Shown: positions 32,614-44,826 of the stretch, in pieces
Layout of the letters: every line of letters begins with the position of its first letter
How positions within the stretch are numbered: the first letter of the stretch is position 1
NCBI RefSeq assembly: GCF_900109775.1
Contig: NZ_FOAX01000002.1
Span: 1,364,001-1,428,000, forward strand
Direction of reading: 5' to 3'
Length of the DNA stretch: 64,000 nucleotides
Source: Pseudoxanthomonas sp. GM95
GTDB lineage: Bacteria > Pseudomonadota > Gammaproteobacteria > Xanthomonadales > Xanthomonadaceae
Program-made: the position numbers and the translations under genes
Notes under the pieces: generated by a model
The model's database searches: none
What the model was told of the DNA's origin: nothing
What the model saw: only the letters and a program-made list of their open reading frames with translations

Positions 32614-34050
32614 TTAGTTTGCCTTGTGGATCGCGCGCTTGCTGACGGCCATGGCGGCGTCGTGGATGGCTTCGGACAGGGTCGGATGCGCATGGCAGAT
32701 GCGCGCCAGATCGTCGGCCGAACCGCTGAACTCCATGGTCAGCACGCCTTCGTGGACCAGCTCGGACACGCCCACGCCCACCAGGTGCATGCCCAGCACG
32801 CGGTCGGTTTCAGCATGCGCGATCACCTTGACGAAGCCGGCCGGCTCGCCCATCGCCACGGCGCGGCCGATGGCGGCGAACGGGAAGCTGCCCGCCTTGT
32901 ACGGCACGCCTTCGGCCTTGAGCTGCTGCTCGGTCTTGCCAACCCAGGCAATCTCCGGCTCGGTGTAGATGACCCACGGAATGGTGTCCATGTTCACGTG
33001 GCCCGGCAGGCCGGCGATCAGCTCGGCCACGGCGATACCTTCCTCGAAGCCCTTGTGCGCCAGCATCGGGCCGCGCACGCAGTCGCCCACGGCCCAGACG
33101 CCATCGACGCCGGTGTGGCAATGTTCGTCGACCTCGATGCGGCCACGGTCGTCGACCTTGACGCCGGTGCCTTCGGCCAGCAGGCCCTTGGTGGCGGCCT
33201 TGCGGCCCACAGCCACCAGCAGCTTGTCCACGGTCAGGGTCTTCTCGCCTTCGCCATCGGCGTAGGTGACGACCACTTCCTGCTTCTTGCCCTTGCCGGT
33301 GATTTCGGTCTTGCTGACCTTGGCGCCGAGCTTGATCTCCAGGCCCTGCTTCTTGAATTCCTTCAGCGCGGTCTTGGCCACTTCGGCATCGGCCAGCGCC
33401 AGGAAGTCTGGCAGCGCTTCGAGGATGGTGACCTCGGCGCCCAGGCGCTTCCACACGCTGCCCAGCTCCAGGCCGATCACGCCGGCGCCGATCACGGCCA
33501 GGCGCTTGGGCACTTCGGTGAAGTCCAGCGCGCCGACGTTGTCGACGATGGTCTCGCCATCGAACTTGGCGAACGGCAGCTCGATCGAATCCGAGCCGGC
33601 CGCGATGATGACGTTGGTGCCCTTCAGCTCGATCTCGCCACCTTCGTGCTGGGCGACCTTGACGATGTTGCCCGGCTGCAGCTCACCGAAGCCGTAGTAC
33701 GGGGTGATCTTGTTCGCCTTGAACAGCATCGCGATGCCGCCGGTGAACTGCTTCACGATCTTGTCCTTGCGGCCGACCATGGTCGCCACGTCGATCTTGG
33801 CGTCCTTGAAGGTGATGCCGTGGTCGCCGAACAGGTGGCCCATGTTCCAGAACTGGCGCGAGGAATCGAGCATCGCCTTGGACGGGATGCAGCCCACGCG
33901 CAGGCAGGTGCCGCCCAGGGCCGGCTTGCCATCCTTGCCCAGCGCCGCGTCGATGCACGCGACCTTCAGGCCCAGCTGTGCGGCACGGATGGCCGCGTGA
34001 TAGCCGGCAGGGCCGGCACCGATGACGACGACGTCGTAGTTCTCTGCCAT
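32614..34050 (-). CDS. lpdA: Dihydrolipoyl dehydrogenase, E3 of 2-oxoglutarate dehydrogenase
   Basis: FAD enzyme that reoxidises the lipoyl arms of the E2 subunit with NAD+. The 478 residues contain the FAD loop GAGPAG (11-16), redox-active disulfide GGTCLRVGC (Cys49, Cys54), NAD loop GAGVIGLELG and the C-terminal active-site His in HAHPTLSEA. Third gene after sucA and sucB, all leftward, so it serves the 2-oxoglutarate complex; the 241-base gap to sucB contains a dispersed bipartite repeat rather than a gene. Confidence 0.96.
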   Translation of the reverse strand: MAENYDVVVIGAGPAGYHAAIRAAQLGLKVACIDAALGKDGKPALGGTCLRVGCIPSKAMLDSSRQFWNMGHLFGDHGITFKDAKIDVATMVGRKDKIVKQFTGGIAMLFKANKITPYYGFGELQPGNIVKVAQHEGGEIELKGTNVIIAAGSDSIELPFAKFDGETIVDNVGALDFTEVPKRLAVIGAGVIGLELGSVWKRLGAEVTILEALPDFLALADAEVAKTALKEFKKQGLEIKLGAKVSKTEITGKGKKQEVVVTYADGEGEKTLTVDKLLVAVGRKAATKGLLAEGTGVKVDDRGRIEVDEHCHTGVDGVWAVGDCVRGPMLAHKGFEEGIAVAELIAGLPGHVNMDTIPWVIYTEPEIAWVGKTEQQLKAEGVPYKAGSFPFAAIGRAVAMGEPAGFVKVIAHAETDRVLGMHLVGVGVSELVHEGVLTMEFSGSADDLARICHAHPTLSEAIHDAAMAVSKRAIHKAN

Positions 34051-34069
34051 TTGGAGATTCCTTCTTTTC

Positions 34070-34113
34070 CCTTCCCCCCTCGGGAGAAGGTGGCGCGTAG
34101 CGCCGGATGAGGG
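34070..34113 (+). repeat. Dispersed repeat unit A, copy 1
   Basis: A hairpin-forming unit (CTCGGGAGAAGGTGGCGCG ... CGCCGGATGAGGG) between sucB and lpdA. Its close match lies in reverse complement at 53581-53624. Confidence 0.7.
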
Positions 34114-34252
34114 TGTGCCGCGATCGCCTATCAGTCGATGGCGATCTGGAGCGAGCCACTGCGAGAGGTTGAGGTGAACAGCCGGCCGCTCACTGTTGTG
34201 GCTCGCGGCGGCTCGTTCATCGTGGTCGAGCTGGGAAGGGTCGGCTTGGCGC

Positions 34253-34285
34253 CCCCAACCCCTGTCCCGGTGGGAGAGGGGCTCG
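34253..34285 (+). repeat. Dispersed repeat unit B, copy 1
   Basis: CCCCAACCCCTGTCCCGG then TGGGAGAGGGGCTCG. Its match lies in reverse complement at 53497-53531. Units A and B keep the same order and relative orientation at both places. Confidence 0.65.
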
Positions 34286-34291
34286 AAGCAC

Positions 34292-35521
34292 TTACAGGCC
34301 GAACAGCATCCGGCCCGGGTTTTCCAGCTGGTTCTTGATGTCCACCAGGAACTGCACCGAGTCCTTGCCGTCGATGATGCGGTGGTCGTAGGACAGCGCC
34401 AGATACATCATCGGCGCGACCACGACCTGGCCGTTTTCGGCGATCGGACGCTCCTTGATGGCGTGCATGCCCAGGATCGCGCTCTGCGGCGGGTTGATGA
34501 TCGGCGTGGACAGCAGCGAGCCGAAGGTGCCGCCGTTGGTGATGGTGAAGGTGCCGCCCTGCAGGTCATCCAGGCCCAGCTTGCCGGCGCGGGCCTTGGC
34601 CGCGTAGTCGGCGATGCCCTGTTCGACATCGGCGAAGGACTGGCGCTCGACGTTGCGCAGCACCGGCGTCACCAGGCCCTTGTCGGTCGACACGGCGATC
34701 GAGATGTCGCTGTAGCCGTGGTAGATGATGTCGTCGCCGTCGATCGAGGCGTTGACCAGCGGGAAGCGCTGCAGCGCGTTGGCGGCGGCCTTGACGAAGA
34801 AGCTCATGAAACCGAGCTTGATGCCGTGGGCCTTCTGGAACTCGTCCTGCAGTTCCTTGCGCGCGGCCGAGACCTTGGCGAGGTTGACCTCGTTGAAGGT
34901 GGTCAGCATCGCGGTGGAATTCTTGGACTCCATCAGGCGTTTGGCAATCGTCTTGCGCACGCGGGTCATCGCGACACGCTCTTCCGGACGCGCGCCGGCG
35001 GCCTTGCCCACGCCGCCGGACTTGGCGAAGTTGACGATGTCTTCTTTGGTCACCGCGCCACGACGGCCGGTGCCGTCGACCTGCGCCGGGTCCACGCCTT
35101 CGGTGATCGCGCTGAAACGCGCGCCCGGCGGCAGCGAGGCGGTGTCGCCGGCGGCCTTGGGCGCTTCGACCTTGGCGGCCTTCGGCGCTTCGGCCGCCTT
35201 GGGCGCTTCAGCCGCCTTGGGCGCTTCAGCCTTCTTTTCTTCGGCGGCGGGCTTGGCTTCGGCCGGGGCCGCAGCGGCGACGGCGCCTTCCTCGATGATG
35301 GCCAGCAGCTGCGAGGAGGTCACGGTGTCGCCTTCAGCGAACTTGATCTCCTTCAGCACGCCATCGACGGGCGAGGGCACTTCCAGGACGACCTTGTCGG
35401 TCTCCAGGTCCAACAGGTTCTCATCGCGCTTGACGGCGTCGCCGACCTTCTTGTGCCAGCTGGCGATGGTGGCGTCGGAAACGGATTCGGGAAGTACCGG
35501 AACTTTGACTTCGGTTGCCAT
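34292..35521 (-). CDS. sucB: 2-oxoglutarate dehydrogenase E2, succinyltransferase
   Basis: Core subunit that transfers succinyl groups from its lipoyl arm to CoA. The 409 residues show one lipoyl domain with modified Lys43 (ETDKVVLEV), an Ala/Pro/Lys linker made of repeated AEAPKA units (about 98-125), a peripheral-subunit-binding domain ([19 protein letters not shown]) and the catalytic domain ending with DHRIIDG. The linker is coded by near-identical 21-base repeats. Start 53 bases after sucA. Confidence 0.96.
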   Translation of the reverse strand: MATEVKVPVLPESVSDATIASWHKKVGDAVKRDENLLDLETDKVVLEVPSPVDGVLKEIKFAEGDTVTSSQLLAIIEEGAVAAAAPAEAKPAAEEKKAEAPKAAEAPKAAEAPKAAKVEAPKAAGDTASLPPGARFSAITEGVDPAQVDGTGRRGAVTKEDIVNFAKSGGVGKAAGARPEERVAMTRVRKTIAKRLMESKNSTAMLTTFNEVNLAKVSAARKELQDEFQKAHGIKLGFMSFFVKAAANALQRFPLVNASIDGDDIIYHGYSDISIAVSTDKGLVTPVLRNVERQSFADVEQGIADYAAKARAGKLGLDDLQGGTFTITNGGTFGSLLSTPIINPPQSAILGMHAIKERPIAENGQVVVAPMMYLALSYDHRIIDGKDSVQFLVDIKNQLENPGRMLFGL

Positions 35522-35574
35522 GCGGGGAGCGTCCTAGATTTCTCTTCGGGTAGGTATTGGGAAGTGCTTGGGGT

Positions 35575-38400
35575 TTATTCGGCGACGACGTCGACGAACG
35601 GATTGACCAGCGCGTCGGCAACCAGCTTCTGCTGCTCGATGACGTGCTCGGCCAGGTGACCGGCCGCCGGCGAGGGCGAACGGGCACGGCCGGCGTAGTG
35701 GAGCTCCTGCTTGCTGCCCAGGCAGGCCTGCAGGTGGTGCTTGATCTGGTACCAGGCACCCTGGTTCTGCGGTTCTTCCTGGCACCAGACCAGGTCGGTG
35801 GCCTTGCCGTACTTCTTCATCTCGGCGGTCAGGGCTTCGCGCGGGAACGGGTACAGCTGCTCGACGCGAATGATCGCCACGTCGTCCTGCTCGCGCTTGG
35901 TGGCGTCCTCGAGCAGGTCGTAATAGACCTTGCCCGAGCAGGCCACGACGCGCTTGACCTTCTTCGGGTCGGCCTTGGCGTCGCCGATCAGGTGCTGGAA
36001 CTCGCCATTGGCCAGCTCGTCCAGGGTCGACACGGCCAGCTTGTGGCGCAGCAGCGACTTGGGCGTCATCACGATCAGCGGCTTGCGCGTGGTCATGCGC
36101 ATCTGGCGACGGATCATGTGGAAGCACTGGGCCGGGGTGGTCGGCACGCAGACCAGCATGTTCTCCAGCGCGCACAGCTGCAGGAAGCGCTCCAGGCGGG
36201 CCGAGCTGTGCTCGGGGCCTTGGCCCTCGTAGCCGTGCGGCAGGAACAGCGCCAGGCCGGTGATACGGCCCCACTTGGCCTCGCCGGCGGCGATGAACTG
36301 GTCGATCACCACTTGCGCGCCGTTGGCGAAGTCGCCGAACTGCGCTTCCCAGATGCACAGGGCATTGGGATCGGTCGTGGAGTAGCCGTACTCGAAGCCC
36401 ATCACCGCTTCTTCGCTCAGCAGCGAGTCGATGACGGTGGCGTCCTGCGGGTCGTCGACCAGCTGGCGCAGCGGCAGGTAATAGCTGTCGGTCTTCTGGT
36501 CATGCAGGATCGCGTGACGGTGGAAGAACGTGCCGCGGCCGGCGTCCTGGCCGACCAGGCGCAGGGTGTGGCCTTCGGACAGGATCGTGGCGTAGGCCAG
36601 GTTCTCGGCGAAGCCCCAGTCGGCGCCCAGCTCGCCCTCGGTCATCTTGGCGCGGTCTTCGTAGATCTTGGCCACCCGCGGATGCAGGGTCACGCCTTCC
36701 GGGATCGTGGTGATGATCTTGGCCAGCTGCTTGAGCTTGGACGACTTGACCGTGGTGTCGACCGGATCGCTCAGCTTGCCCGACAGGTACTTGGACCAGT
36801 CGATGGCCAGCGGATCGCGCTCGGGCTTGGCCAGGTCGGTGGTGTATTCGCCCGAGTCCAGCTTGTCGCGATAGCTGTCGACCATCGCCTTGGCGTCGCC
36901 TTCGGCGATCACGCCGGCTTTTTCAAGCTGCTCGGCGTAAAGCTCGCGGGTGGTCTTGTGCTTGCGGATGACCTGGTACATCACCGGCTGGGTCGCGGCG
37001 GGCTCGTCGGCCTCGTTGTGACCCCAACGGCGGTAGCAGATCAGGTCGATGACCACGTCCTTCTTGAACTGCTGACGGAAGTCGTAGGCCAGGTTGGCGG
37101 CGAACACCACCGCTTCGGGGTCATCGCCATTCACGTGCAGGACCGGCGCGGAGACCATCTTGGCCACGTCGGTGCAGTACAGGGTCGAGCGCGCGTCGTC
37201 GCGGGCGCTGGTGGTGAAGCCGACCTGGTTGTTGATGACGATGTGCACGGTGCCGCCGATGGCGAAGCCACGGGCCTGCGACATCTGCAGCAGTTCCATC
37301 ACCACGCCCTGGCCGGCAAATGCGGCGTCGCCGTGGATCAGGACCGGCAGCACGTGCTTGCGCTCGGTGTCGCTGTAGCGCTCCTGGCGCGAACGCACGG
37401 AGCCGGCGACCACCGGGTCGACGATTTCCAGGTGCGAGGGGTTGAACGCCAGCGCCAGGTGGACCGGGCCGCCCGGGGTGGAGATGTCGGCCGAGAAACC
37501 CATGTGGTACTTCACGTCGCCGCTGCTGGCGCGGTCATCGTGGGCGTGCTCGAACTTGCCTTCAAACTCGTCGAACAGCTTGCGCGGGTTCTTGCCCAGG
37601 GTGTTGACCAGCACGTTGAGGCGGCCTCGGTGGGCCATGCCCACGGCGATGTCGCGCACCGCGTCGCCACCGGCGCGGCGCAGGATCACGTCCATCATCG
37701 GGATCAGCGAGTCGCCGCCTTCCAGCGAGAAGCGCTTCTGGCCGACGTACTTGGTGTGCAGATAACGCTCAAGGCCTTCAGCGGCAGTAATGCGCTCCAG
37801 GGTGCGCTTGCGCGTCTCGGCGTCCAGGCCGTAGTTCCCGCCGGCCTGTTCCAGGCGTTCGTACATCCAGCGACGCTGGTCGTGGTCGGGGATGTGCATG
37901 AACTCGGCGCCGATGGAGCCGGTGTAGGTCGACTTCAGCCGGCCCAGCAGGTCACGCAGGACCATGCGCGGCTGTCCGCCGACGCCGCCGGTGCTGAACT
38001 CGCTGTCCAGGTCGCGCTCGGTGAGGCTGTGCCATTCCAGGCTCAGGTCGGGCGGCGTGGTCGATTCGGTCAGGTTGAGCGGATCGAGCTTGGCGCCGAG
38101 GTGGCCGCGCGAACGGTAGGCCGTGATCAGGCGGCCGACGTGGCGCTCGCGCTCGTCCGAGGGTGCCTCGCCGTTGGCGGCATTGGCGGCCAGCTTGGAC
38201 GCCTGGGTGATATGGGCGATGGCCACCGAGTGCGGCACGTCGCCGGCTTCGCGGCCTTCGAAACCGTCGAAGAACGCCTTCCACTTGGGGTCGACGCTGT
38301 CGGGCGCGACCAGGTACTGCTCATACAGGTCTTCGACATAAGCGGCACTGCCGCCATTGAGCTGGGAGGACTGCGCAAACTGCTTGAGAAGATTGTCCAC
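35575..38400 (-). CDS. sucA: 2-oxoglutarate dehydrogenase E1
   Basis: Thiamine-diphosphate decarboxylase subunit of the 2-oxoglutarate dehydrogenase complex. The 941 residues have the typical N-terminal E2-binding segment (FAQSSQLNGGSAAYVEDLYEQ), thiamine-binding region around MAHRGRLNVLVN and HGDAAFAGQGVV, and the C-terminal transketolase-like half (LPHGYEGQGPEHSSAR). Length is normal for the family. First gene of sucA-sucB-lpdA; a TATAAT box stands about 100 bases upstream. Confidence 0.97.
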   Translation of the reverse strand: MDNLLKQFAQSSQLNGGSAAYVEDLYEQYLVAPDSVDPKWKAFFDGFEGREAGDVPHSVAIAHITQASKLAANAANGEAPSDERERHVGRLITAYRSRGHLGAKLDPLNLTESTTPPDLSLEWHSLTERDLDSEFSTGGVGGQPRMVLRDLLGRLKSTYTGSIGAEFMHIPDHDQRRWMYERLEQAGGNYGLDAETRKRTLERITAAEGLERYLHTKYVGQKRFSLEGGDSLIPMMDVILRRAGGDAVRDIAVGMAHRGRLNVLVNTLGKNPRKLFDEFEGKFEHAHDDRASSGDVKYHMGFSADISTPGGPVHLALAFNPSHLEIVDPVVAGSVRSRQERYSDTERKHVLPVLIHGDAAFAGQGVVMELLQMSQARGFAIGGTVHIVINNQVGFTTSARDDARSTLYCTDVAKMVSAPVLHVNGDDPEAVVFAANLAYDFRQQFKKDVVIDLICYRRWGHNEADEPAATQPVMYQVIRKHKTTRELYAEQLEKAGVIAEGDAKAMVDSYRDKLDSGEYTTDLAKPERDPLAIDWSKYLSGKLSDPVDTTVKSSKLKQLAKIITTIPEGVTLHPRVAKIYEDRAKMTEGELGADWGFAENLAYATILSEGHTLRLVGQDAGRGTFFHRHAILHDQKTDSYYLPLRQLVDDPQDATVIDSLLSEEAVMGFEYGYSTTDPNALCIWEAQFGDFANGAQVVIDQFIAAGEAKWGRITGLALFLPHGYEGQGPEHSSARLERFLQLCALENMLVCVPTTPAQCFHMIRRQMRMTTRKPLIVMTPKSLLRHKLAVSTLDELANGEFQHLIGDAKADPKKVKRVVACSGKVYYDLLEDATKREQDDVAIIRVEQLYPFPREALTAEMKKYGKATDLVWCQEEPQNQGAWYQIKHHLQACLGSKQELHYAGRARSPSPAAGHLAEHVIEQQKLVADALVNPFVDVVAE

Positions 38401-38498
38401 GATGATTGCCTACGGCGTCTTTTGTGGGTTGGAAAACTCGGGCGGGACAGCCTGGGTGCATCGCCGATCAAGGCGTGCTGTCGCCGCGAAACCATCAA

Positions 38499-38504
38499 AT
38501 TATA
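38499..38504 (-). promoter_or_regulatory. Consensus -10 box of the sucA operon
   Basis: Minus-strand TATAAT in an AT-rich patch of an otherwise GC-rich 208-base gap, predicting a leader of about 90 bases. No clear -35 hexamer, which may point to an activator or to relaxed -35 requirements. Confidence 0.5.
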
Positions 38505-38608
38505 GGCCTCGGCCTGAATCCGGGCGGGTCCGTGGACGGGATCGTCAGGAGCGTTTGGGGAAATGACCCACTATGCGGGACATTGCCAGTTGCGCCGGAA
38601 CAGGCGTC

Positions 38609-39079
38609 TTAAATCCCCAGCGCGCGCAGTTCGGTGCAGGCGCGGGCACGCTCCCAGAAGCGTGCGAATTCTTCGCGCAGCTGGCGGCTGCGGCCGGGTG
38701 CGTCCAGCTCGGCTTCGCCTTCGAAGCGGTGACCGAGGGCGCGGAAGTAATAGCCGCCGCCATCGCTGGCGACGAAGGCCGACGGGTACACGCGGTCGAC
38801 CGGTTCGGTGACCGCACGCAGCACGAAGCTGCTGGGCAGGCGCTGGGCCAGGGTGATCAGGGCCGAGCCGGCGCGCTGGGGCGTGTCCGGGTCCTGCATG
38901 AGGATGCGGATTTCGGCGCCGCGGTGGCGTACCGCCAAAGCGCGAAAGGCATCCAGCACCGCCGGCGCGTCGAGCAGGCCGGGGTCCAGGTCTCGCGTGT
39001 AGATGCAGAGCAGGCCGCGGGTCGCATCGGCCAGGGCCGACACGACCTCGATGGCGTGGGCCTGGTGCTCGACGCTCAC
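38609..39079 (-). CDS. Conserved protein coupled to a GNAT gene
   Basis: A 156-residue soluble protein. GTG start at 39079 overlaps the stop of the GNAT gene (GTGA), indicating translational coupling. Recognisable stretches are GLLCIYTRDLDPGLLD near the N-terminus, EIRILMQDP in the middle and DGGGYYFRALGHRFEGEAEL before a C-terminal helix REEFARFWERA. I recall this as a domain of unknown function (DUF7931-like) that also occurs fused or linked to acetyltransferases, but cannot confirm it. No catalytic motif is evident to me. Confidence 0.75.
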   Translation of the reverse strand: MSVEHQAHAIEVVSALADATRGLLCIYTRDLDPGLLDAPAVLDAFRALAVRHRGAEIRILMQDPDTPQRAGSALITLAQRLPSSFVLRAVTEPVDRVYPSAFVASDGGGYYFRALGHRFEGEAELDAPGRSRQLREEFARFWERARACTELRALGI

Positions 39080-39528
39080 TGCGGCTGGCGCAGGTCCAGG
39101 TGCATGGACTGGTGCGGGATGCCGACATCGTCGAAGGGCTCGCCATAACGGACGAAGCCGTGCCGGGTATAGAAGCCTTCGTTGGCGACCTGGGCGTACA
39201 GGGTCAGCTGTTCCCAGCCCTGCGCGCGGGCCTTTTCGATCATGGCGCGCAACAGCGCCTCGCCGACGCCCTTGCCGCGCCAGGCCTTGAGCACGGCCAG
39301 GCGGCTGAAACGGCCGTCCGGGGTGAGCCGGGCGGTGCCGATCGGCGCACCGGTGGCGTTGACCGCCAGCAGGTGGTCGCCGACCGGGTCCATCGAATCC
39401 CACTCGGTATCCGGCGGGGCGTGCTGCTCGGCGACGAAGACGGTCTCGCGGACCGCCCGCAAGGCCTCGCGGTCGGAAATGAAGGAGGCAGGGCGCAGGG
39501 TGAAATCAGTCGTCGTAGTCGTCGTCAT
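39076..39528 (-). CDS. GNAT family N-acetyltransferase
   Basis: Acetyl-CoA dependent acyltransferase of 150 residues with the GNAT core: LAVLKAWRGKGVGEALL (acetyl-CoA binding R/Q-x-x-G-x-G/A) and LYAQVANEGFYTRHGFV. Substrate unknown. It starts inside the 3' end of roxA: the ATG at 39528 overlaps roxA by 23 bases, and the same GAC repeat encodes its N-terminal threonine run and the acidic tail of RoxA. An ATG-independent later start is conceivable because the first eight residues are low-complexity. Confidence 0.85.
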   Translation of the reverse strand: MTTTTTTDFTLRPASFISDREALRAVRETVFVAEQHAPPDTEWDSMDPVGDHLLAVNATGAPIGTARLTPDGRFSRLAVLKAWRGKGVGEALLRAMIEKARAQGWEQLTLYAQVANEGFYTRHGFVRYGEPFDDVGIPHQSMHLDLRQPQ

Positions 39529-40741
39529 CTTCGTCGGTCCCAGGCAGCACGTAATGGCCCGACGTTACCAGAGCCAACACGGCCTGGCGGCCTTGTTCGC
39601 CCAAGGTCTGATATAGCGCGCCATCCAGCTCGCCGACGGCCGCCAGCAGGCGGGCATCGCGCAGGTTCATCGGCAGCGCCTGGCCACTGGCGAACAGCAC
39701 CGCGCCCTTGGCCGCGCGACGCCAGGCCATGCGCGTCATCGGGTGGCGCTGCAGCAGGCCGCCCTGGTCGAGCGCGACCTCGACCTCGATCAGCGAGGGC
39801 GCGACTTCCGGCACCGCGGCTTCGCCGGCGCTGCGATAGGTGGTGATGAAGCGGCCGAACCATTCGCCCAGGCGATCGGGGTCGTTCATGCGCAAGGTAT
39901 TGAGCGCCTCGACCACGCGCCCCATCGCCACCGCGTCGATCTCGTTCGGGTCGGCCGGCGGGGCCAGGTCGCGATCCTGGTAGCGCGTGGATTCGTCGGC
40001 GTCGGCGACCAGGGCGTCCAGGTAATCGGCGATCAGCTCGGCCGACGACGGTGCGCGCATGCCGACCGAGAAGGTCAGGCACGGGTCCTCGGCCACGCCG
40101 TGGTGCGGTACGCCCGGCGGCAGGTAGAGCATGTCGCCCGGGCCCAGCACCCACTCGTGGGTCGGGGTGAACTCACGCAGCAGCTTGAGTTCGACATCGT
40201 CGCGGAAGCCCAGTGGCGGCTTGGGGCCGGCATCGATCTGCCAGCGGCGATGGCCGTGGGCCTGCAGCAGGAACACGTCGTACTGGTCCACGTGCGCGCC
40301 GACCGAGCCGCCGGTCGCGGCGAAGCTGACCATGATGTCGTCGATGCGCCAGCGCGGCAGGAAGTCGAACGCCTCCAGCAGCGCGGCGATGTCCGGGTCC
40401 CACTTGTCCACGTCCTGCACCAGCAGGGTCCAGTCGTGGTCGGGCATGCCGGGGAATTCGTCTTCCTGGAAGGGGCCGCTGCGCACCGACCAGCCGTCGC
40501 GGGCGCGGTCGTAGGTGATCAGGCGCGAGAGCGCGGCTTCCTCGCAGGCCAGGCCGGCCAGGTCGCCAGGCTCGATCGGCGAAACGAAATCGGGGAAGGC
40601 GTTGCGGATCAGTAGCGGGCGCTTCTGCCAGTAGCGGCGCAGGAACAACTGCGGCGTCATTCCCAGCGGCGCGAGCTTGGAGGCGTCGACTTCGATGGGC
40701 GGCAGGGCGGCGGAGCTGGCGGGTTTCTTGGAAGGCTTCAT
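39506..40741 (-). CDS. roxA: Ribosomal oxygenase RoxA/YcfD, Fe(II)/2-oxoglutarate arginyl hydroxylase
   Basis: JmjC/cupin-fold hydroxylase; E. coli YcfD hydroxylates an arginine of ribosomal protein L16. The 411 residues show the iron ligands HVD (His150, Asp152) and His213 in LPPGVPHHG, plus the Arg/Lys region binding 2-oxoglutarate. The C-terminus is an acidic run (TDEDDDDYDD) produced by a GAC repeat. Start overlaps the stop of the glyoxalase-fold gene by four bases, and its end overlaps the GNAT gene. 2-oxoglutarate, its co-substrate, is also the substrate of the neighbouring sucAB complex, probably by chance. Confidence 0.9.
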   Translation of the reverse strand: MKPSKKPASSAALPPIEVDASKLAPLGMTPQLFLRRYWQKRPLLIRNAFPDFVSPIEPGDLAGLACEEAALSRLITYDRARDGWSVRSGPFQEDEFPGMPDHDWTLLVQDVDKWDPDIAALLEAFDFLPRWRIDDIMVSFAATGGSVGAHVDQYDVFLLQAHGHRRWQIDAGPKPPLGFRDDVELKLLREFTPTHEWVLGPGDMLYLPPGVPHHGVAEDPCLTFSVGMRAPSSAELIADYLDALVADADESTRYQDRDLAPPADPNEIDAVAMGRVVEALNTLRMNDPDRLGEWFGRFITTYRSAGEAAVPEVAPSLIEVEVALDQGGLLQRHPMTRMAWRRAAKGAVLFASGQALPMNLRDARLLAAVGELDGALYQTLGEQGRQAVLALVTSGHYVLPGTDEDDDDYDD

Positions 40742-41139
40742 GGGGTCGCGATGGTGTCATAGCCGCGCCCGGTGAACTGCAGCAGGCACCAGCCGTGGCC
40801 GAACGGATCGGCGAGCTGGACGATGCGGCCCCAGTCCTGGGTGCGGATGTCGGTTTCGGGATGCAGGCCTGCGGTTTGCGCGCGGGCCAGCGAGGATTCG
40901 AGGTCGTCGACCACCACGTCCAGGTGGATCGGCGTCCAGTGGCGATCGTAGGTTCTGCTTGCGCCTGCGGCGGCGGGCGTGCCGTCGGCCTGGGCCAGCA
41001 GGTAAATCGGCGCGGCGGCGCCGAGCAGTTCCACCGCGCCGTCGCCGAAGCGGCGGCCGAGGGTCAGGCCGAACGCCGCCGTGTACAGCGCTTCGGCGGC
41101 GGGCAGGTCGGGCACGTCGATGTTGATCAGCAGGTGCAT
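40738..41139 (-). CDS. VOC (glyoxalase/bleomycin-resistance fold) protein
   Basis: A 133-residue protein with two beta-alpha-beta-beta-beta modules: HLLINIDVPDLPAAEALYTAAFG at the N-terminus and PIHLDVVVDDLESSLARA ... LADPFGHGWCLLQF at the C-terminus. Family members are metal-dependent lyases, dioxygenases or drug binders; substrate not predictable. Overlaps roxA (ATGA) and follows purB by 31 bases, so all may be co-transcribed. Confidence 0.85.
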   Translation of the reverse strand: MHLLINIDVPDLPAAEALYTAAFGLTLGRRFGDGAVELLGAAAPIYLLAQADGTPAAAGASRTYDRHWTPIHLDVVVDDLESSLARAQTAGLHPETDIRTQDWGRIVQLADPFGHGWCLLQFTGRGYDTIATP

Positions 41140-41170
41140 GGCGCGCCTTCGGTCATCGACGTGGGCTGGC

Positions 41171-42622
<1,452 letters not shown>

Positions 42623-42737
42623 TTACCTGCCTCGCCCCGGTCACGCCCCGGGGCGTATCCTTCGGGGCTTCCAGCCAGCCGTTGCGGACTGACCACCGCG
42701 TGCCAGCCGTAGCCTTTCTCCATAAGGAAACACGCTG

Positions 42738-44141
<1,404 letters not shown>

Positions 44142-44271
44142 GCACGAGACGCTTGCGCGGCACTGCCGCGCGTGTCGTGCGAACGCCTCGCGTGCTTCGC
44201 GAGGCCGGCGCGCTGAGTAGATCAGGTGGCGAGGCAACGCGATCACGCTGCCAATCGTCTATCGCTCGCAC

Positions 44272-44301
44272 AAAAAAGCCGACGCATGCGTCGGCTTTTT
44301 T
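44272..44301. terminator. Bidirectional terminator between fumC and the YtrA operon
   Basis: A fully self-complementary element, AAAAAAGCCGACGCA followed directly by its complement ending in TTTTTT, with U-tracts on both strands. It stops fumC rightward and the seven-gene operon leftward (23 bases after its last stop). Confidence 0.9.
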
Positions 44302-44324
44302 CCTTCAGCGCATCAAGCCCAGCG

Positions 44325-44759
44325 TCAGCGGCTTTCCAACCGAATCAGCTCCAAGCTGCCCGCATAAGGCCGCAACTCCGGGAACTCGGCCAGCAGCTCG
44401 GTCTGCAGCTGCTTGATCTGCGCATCCGGCGCGATGCTGACCGGCTTGCCCGGATTGGCCTGCAGCTGGTCGAGCACCTGCTGCCGGCGCATCTGCAGCT
44501 GGCCGAAATAGTTCTGCAGCACCTGCTGCTTTTCCGGCGGCTGGGGCAGGGCGACGTCGTCCAGCTTGAGCGTGCCGTCGGGCCCGATGCTGACCGCCGC
44601 ACCCGGCGGCTGGCGCATGGACACTTCCATGCTGGTGACCGAGGTGGCCGGCTTCATGCGCTCGGCGCGGGCCGAGGCACGCTCACCGTTGTCGCCGCAG
44701 GCGGTCAGTGAGAGGCCCGCCAGCGTGGCGAGCAACAGGGATTTGATCGAAATACGCAT
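44325..44759 (-). CDS. Small lipoprotein, last gene of the YtrA operon
   Basis: A 144-residue predicted lipoprotein: basic start, hydrophobic core and lipobox SLTAC with Cys21. The mature part contains VSIGPDGTLKLDDVALP, then QQVLQNYFGQLQMRRQQVLDQL, the same layout (a short beta hairpin of the type IxPDGxLxxDxxxL followed by a long helix) as the middle of the next lipoprotein upstream, suggesting distant paralogy with the YggN group. Function unknown. 67 bases separate it from that gene. Confidence 0.7.
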   Translation of the reverse strand: MRISIKSLLLATLAGLSLTACGDNGERASARAERMKPATSVTSMEVSMRQPPGAAVSIGPDGTLKLDDVALPQPPEKQQVLQNYFGQLQMRRQQVLDQLQANPGKPVSIAPDAQIKQLQTELLAEFPELRPYAGSLELIRLESR

Positions 44760-44826
44760 GCATCAATTGTAAGCGATCACCCGGCGAGGCCCGAGATGCT
44801 GAGCCTGGCCGGGTGACGTCCGATCG

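Noticed and set aside
35557-38505. Open frame of 982 codons on the plus strand
   Set aside because: Antisense to sucA; repetitive Val/Gly/Arg/Asp composition without domains.
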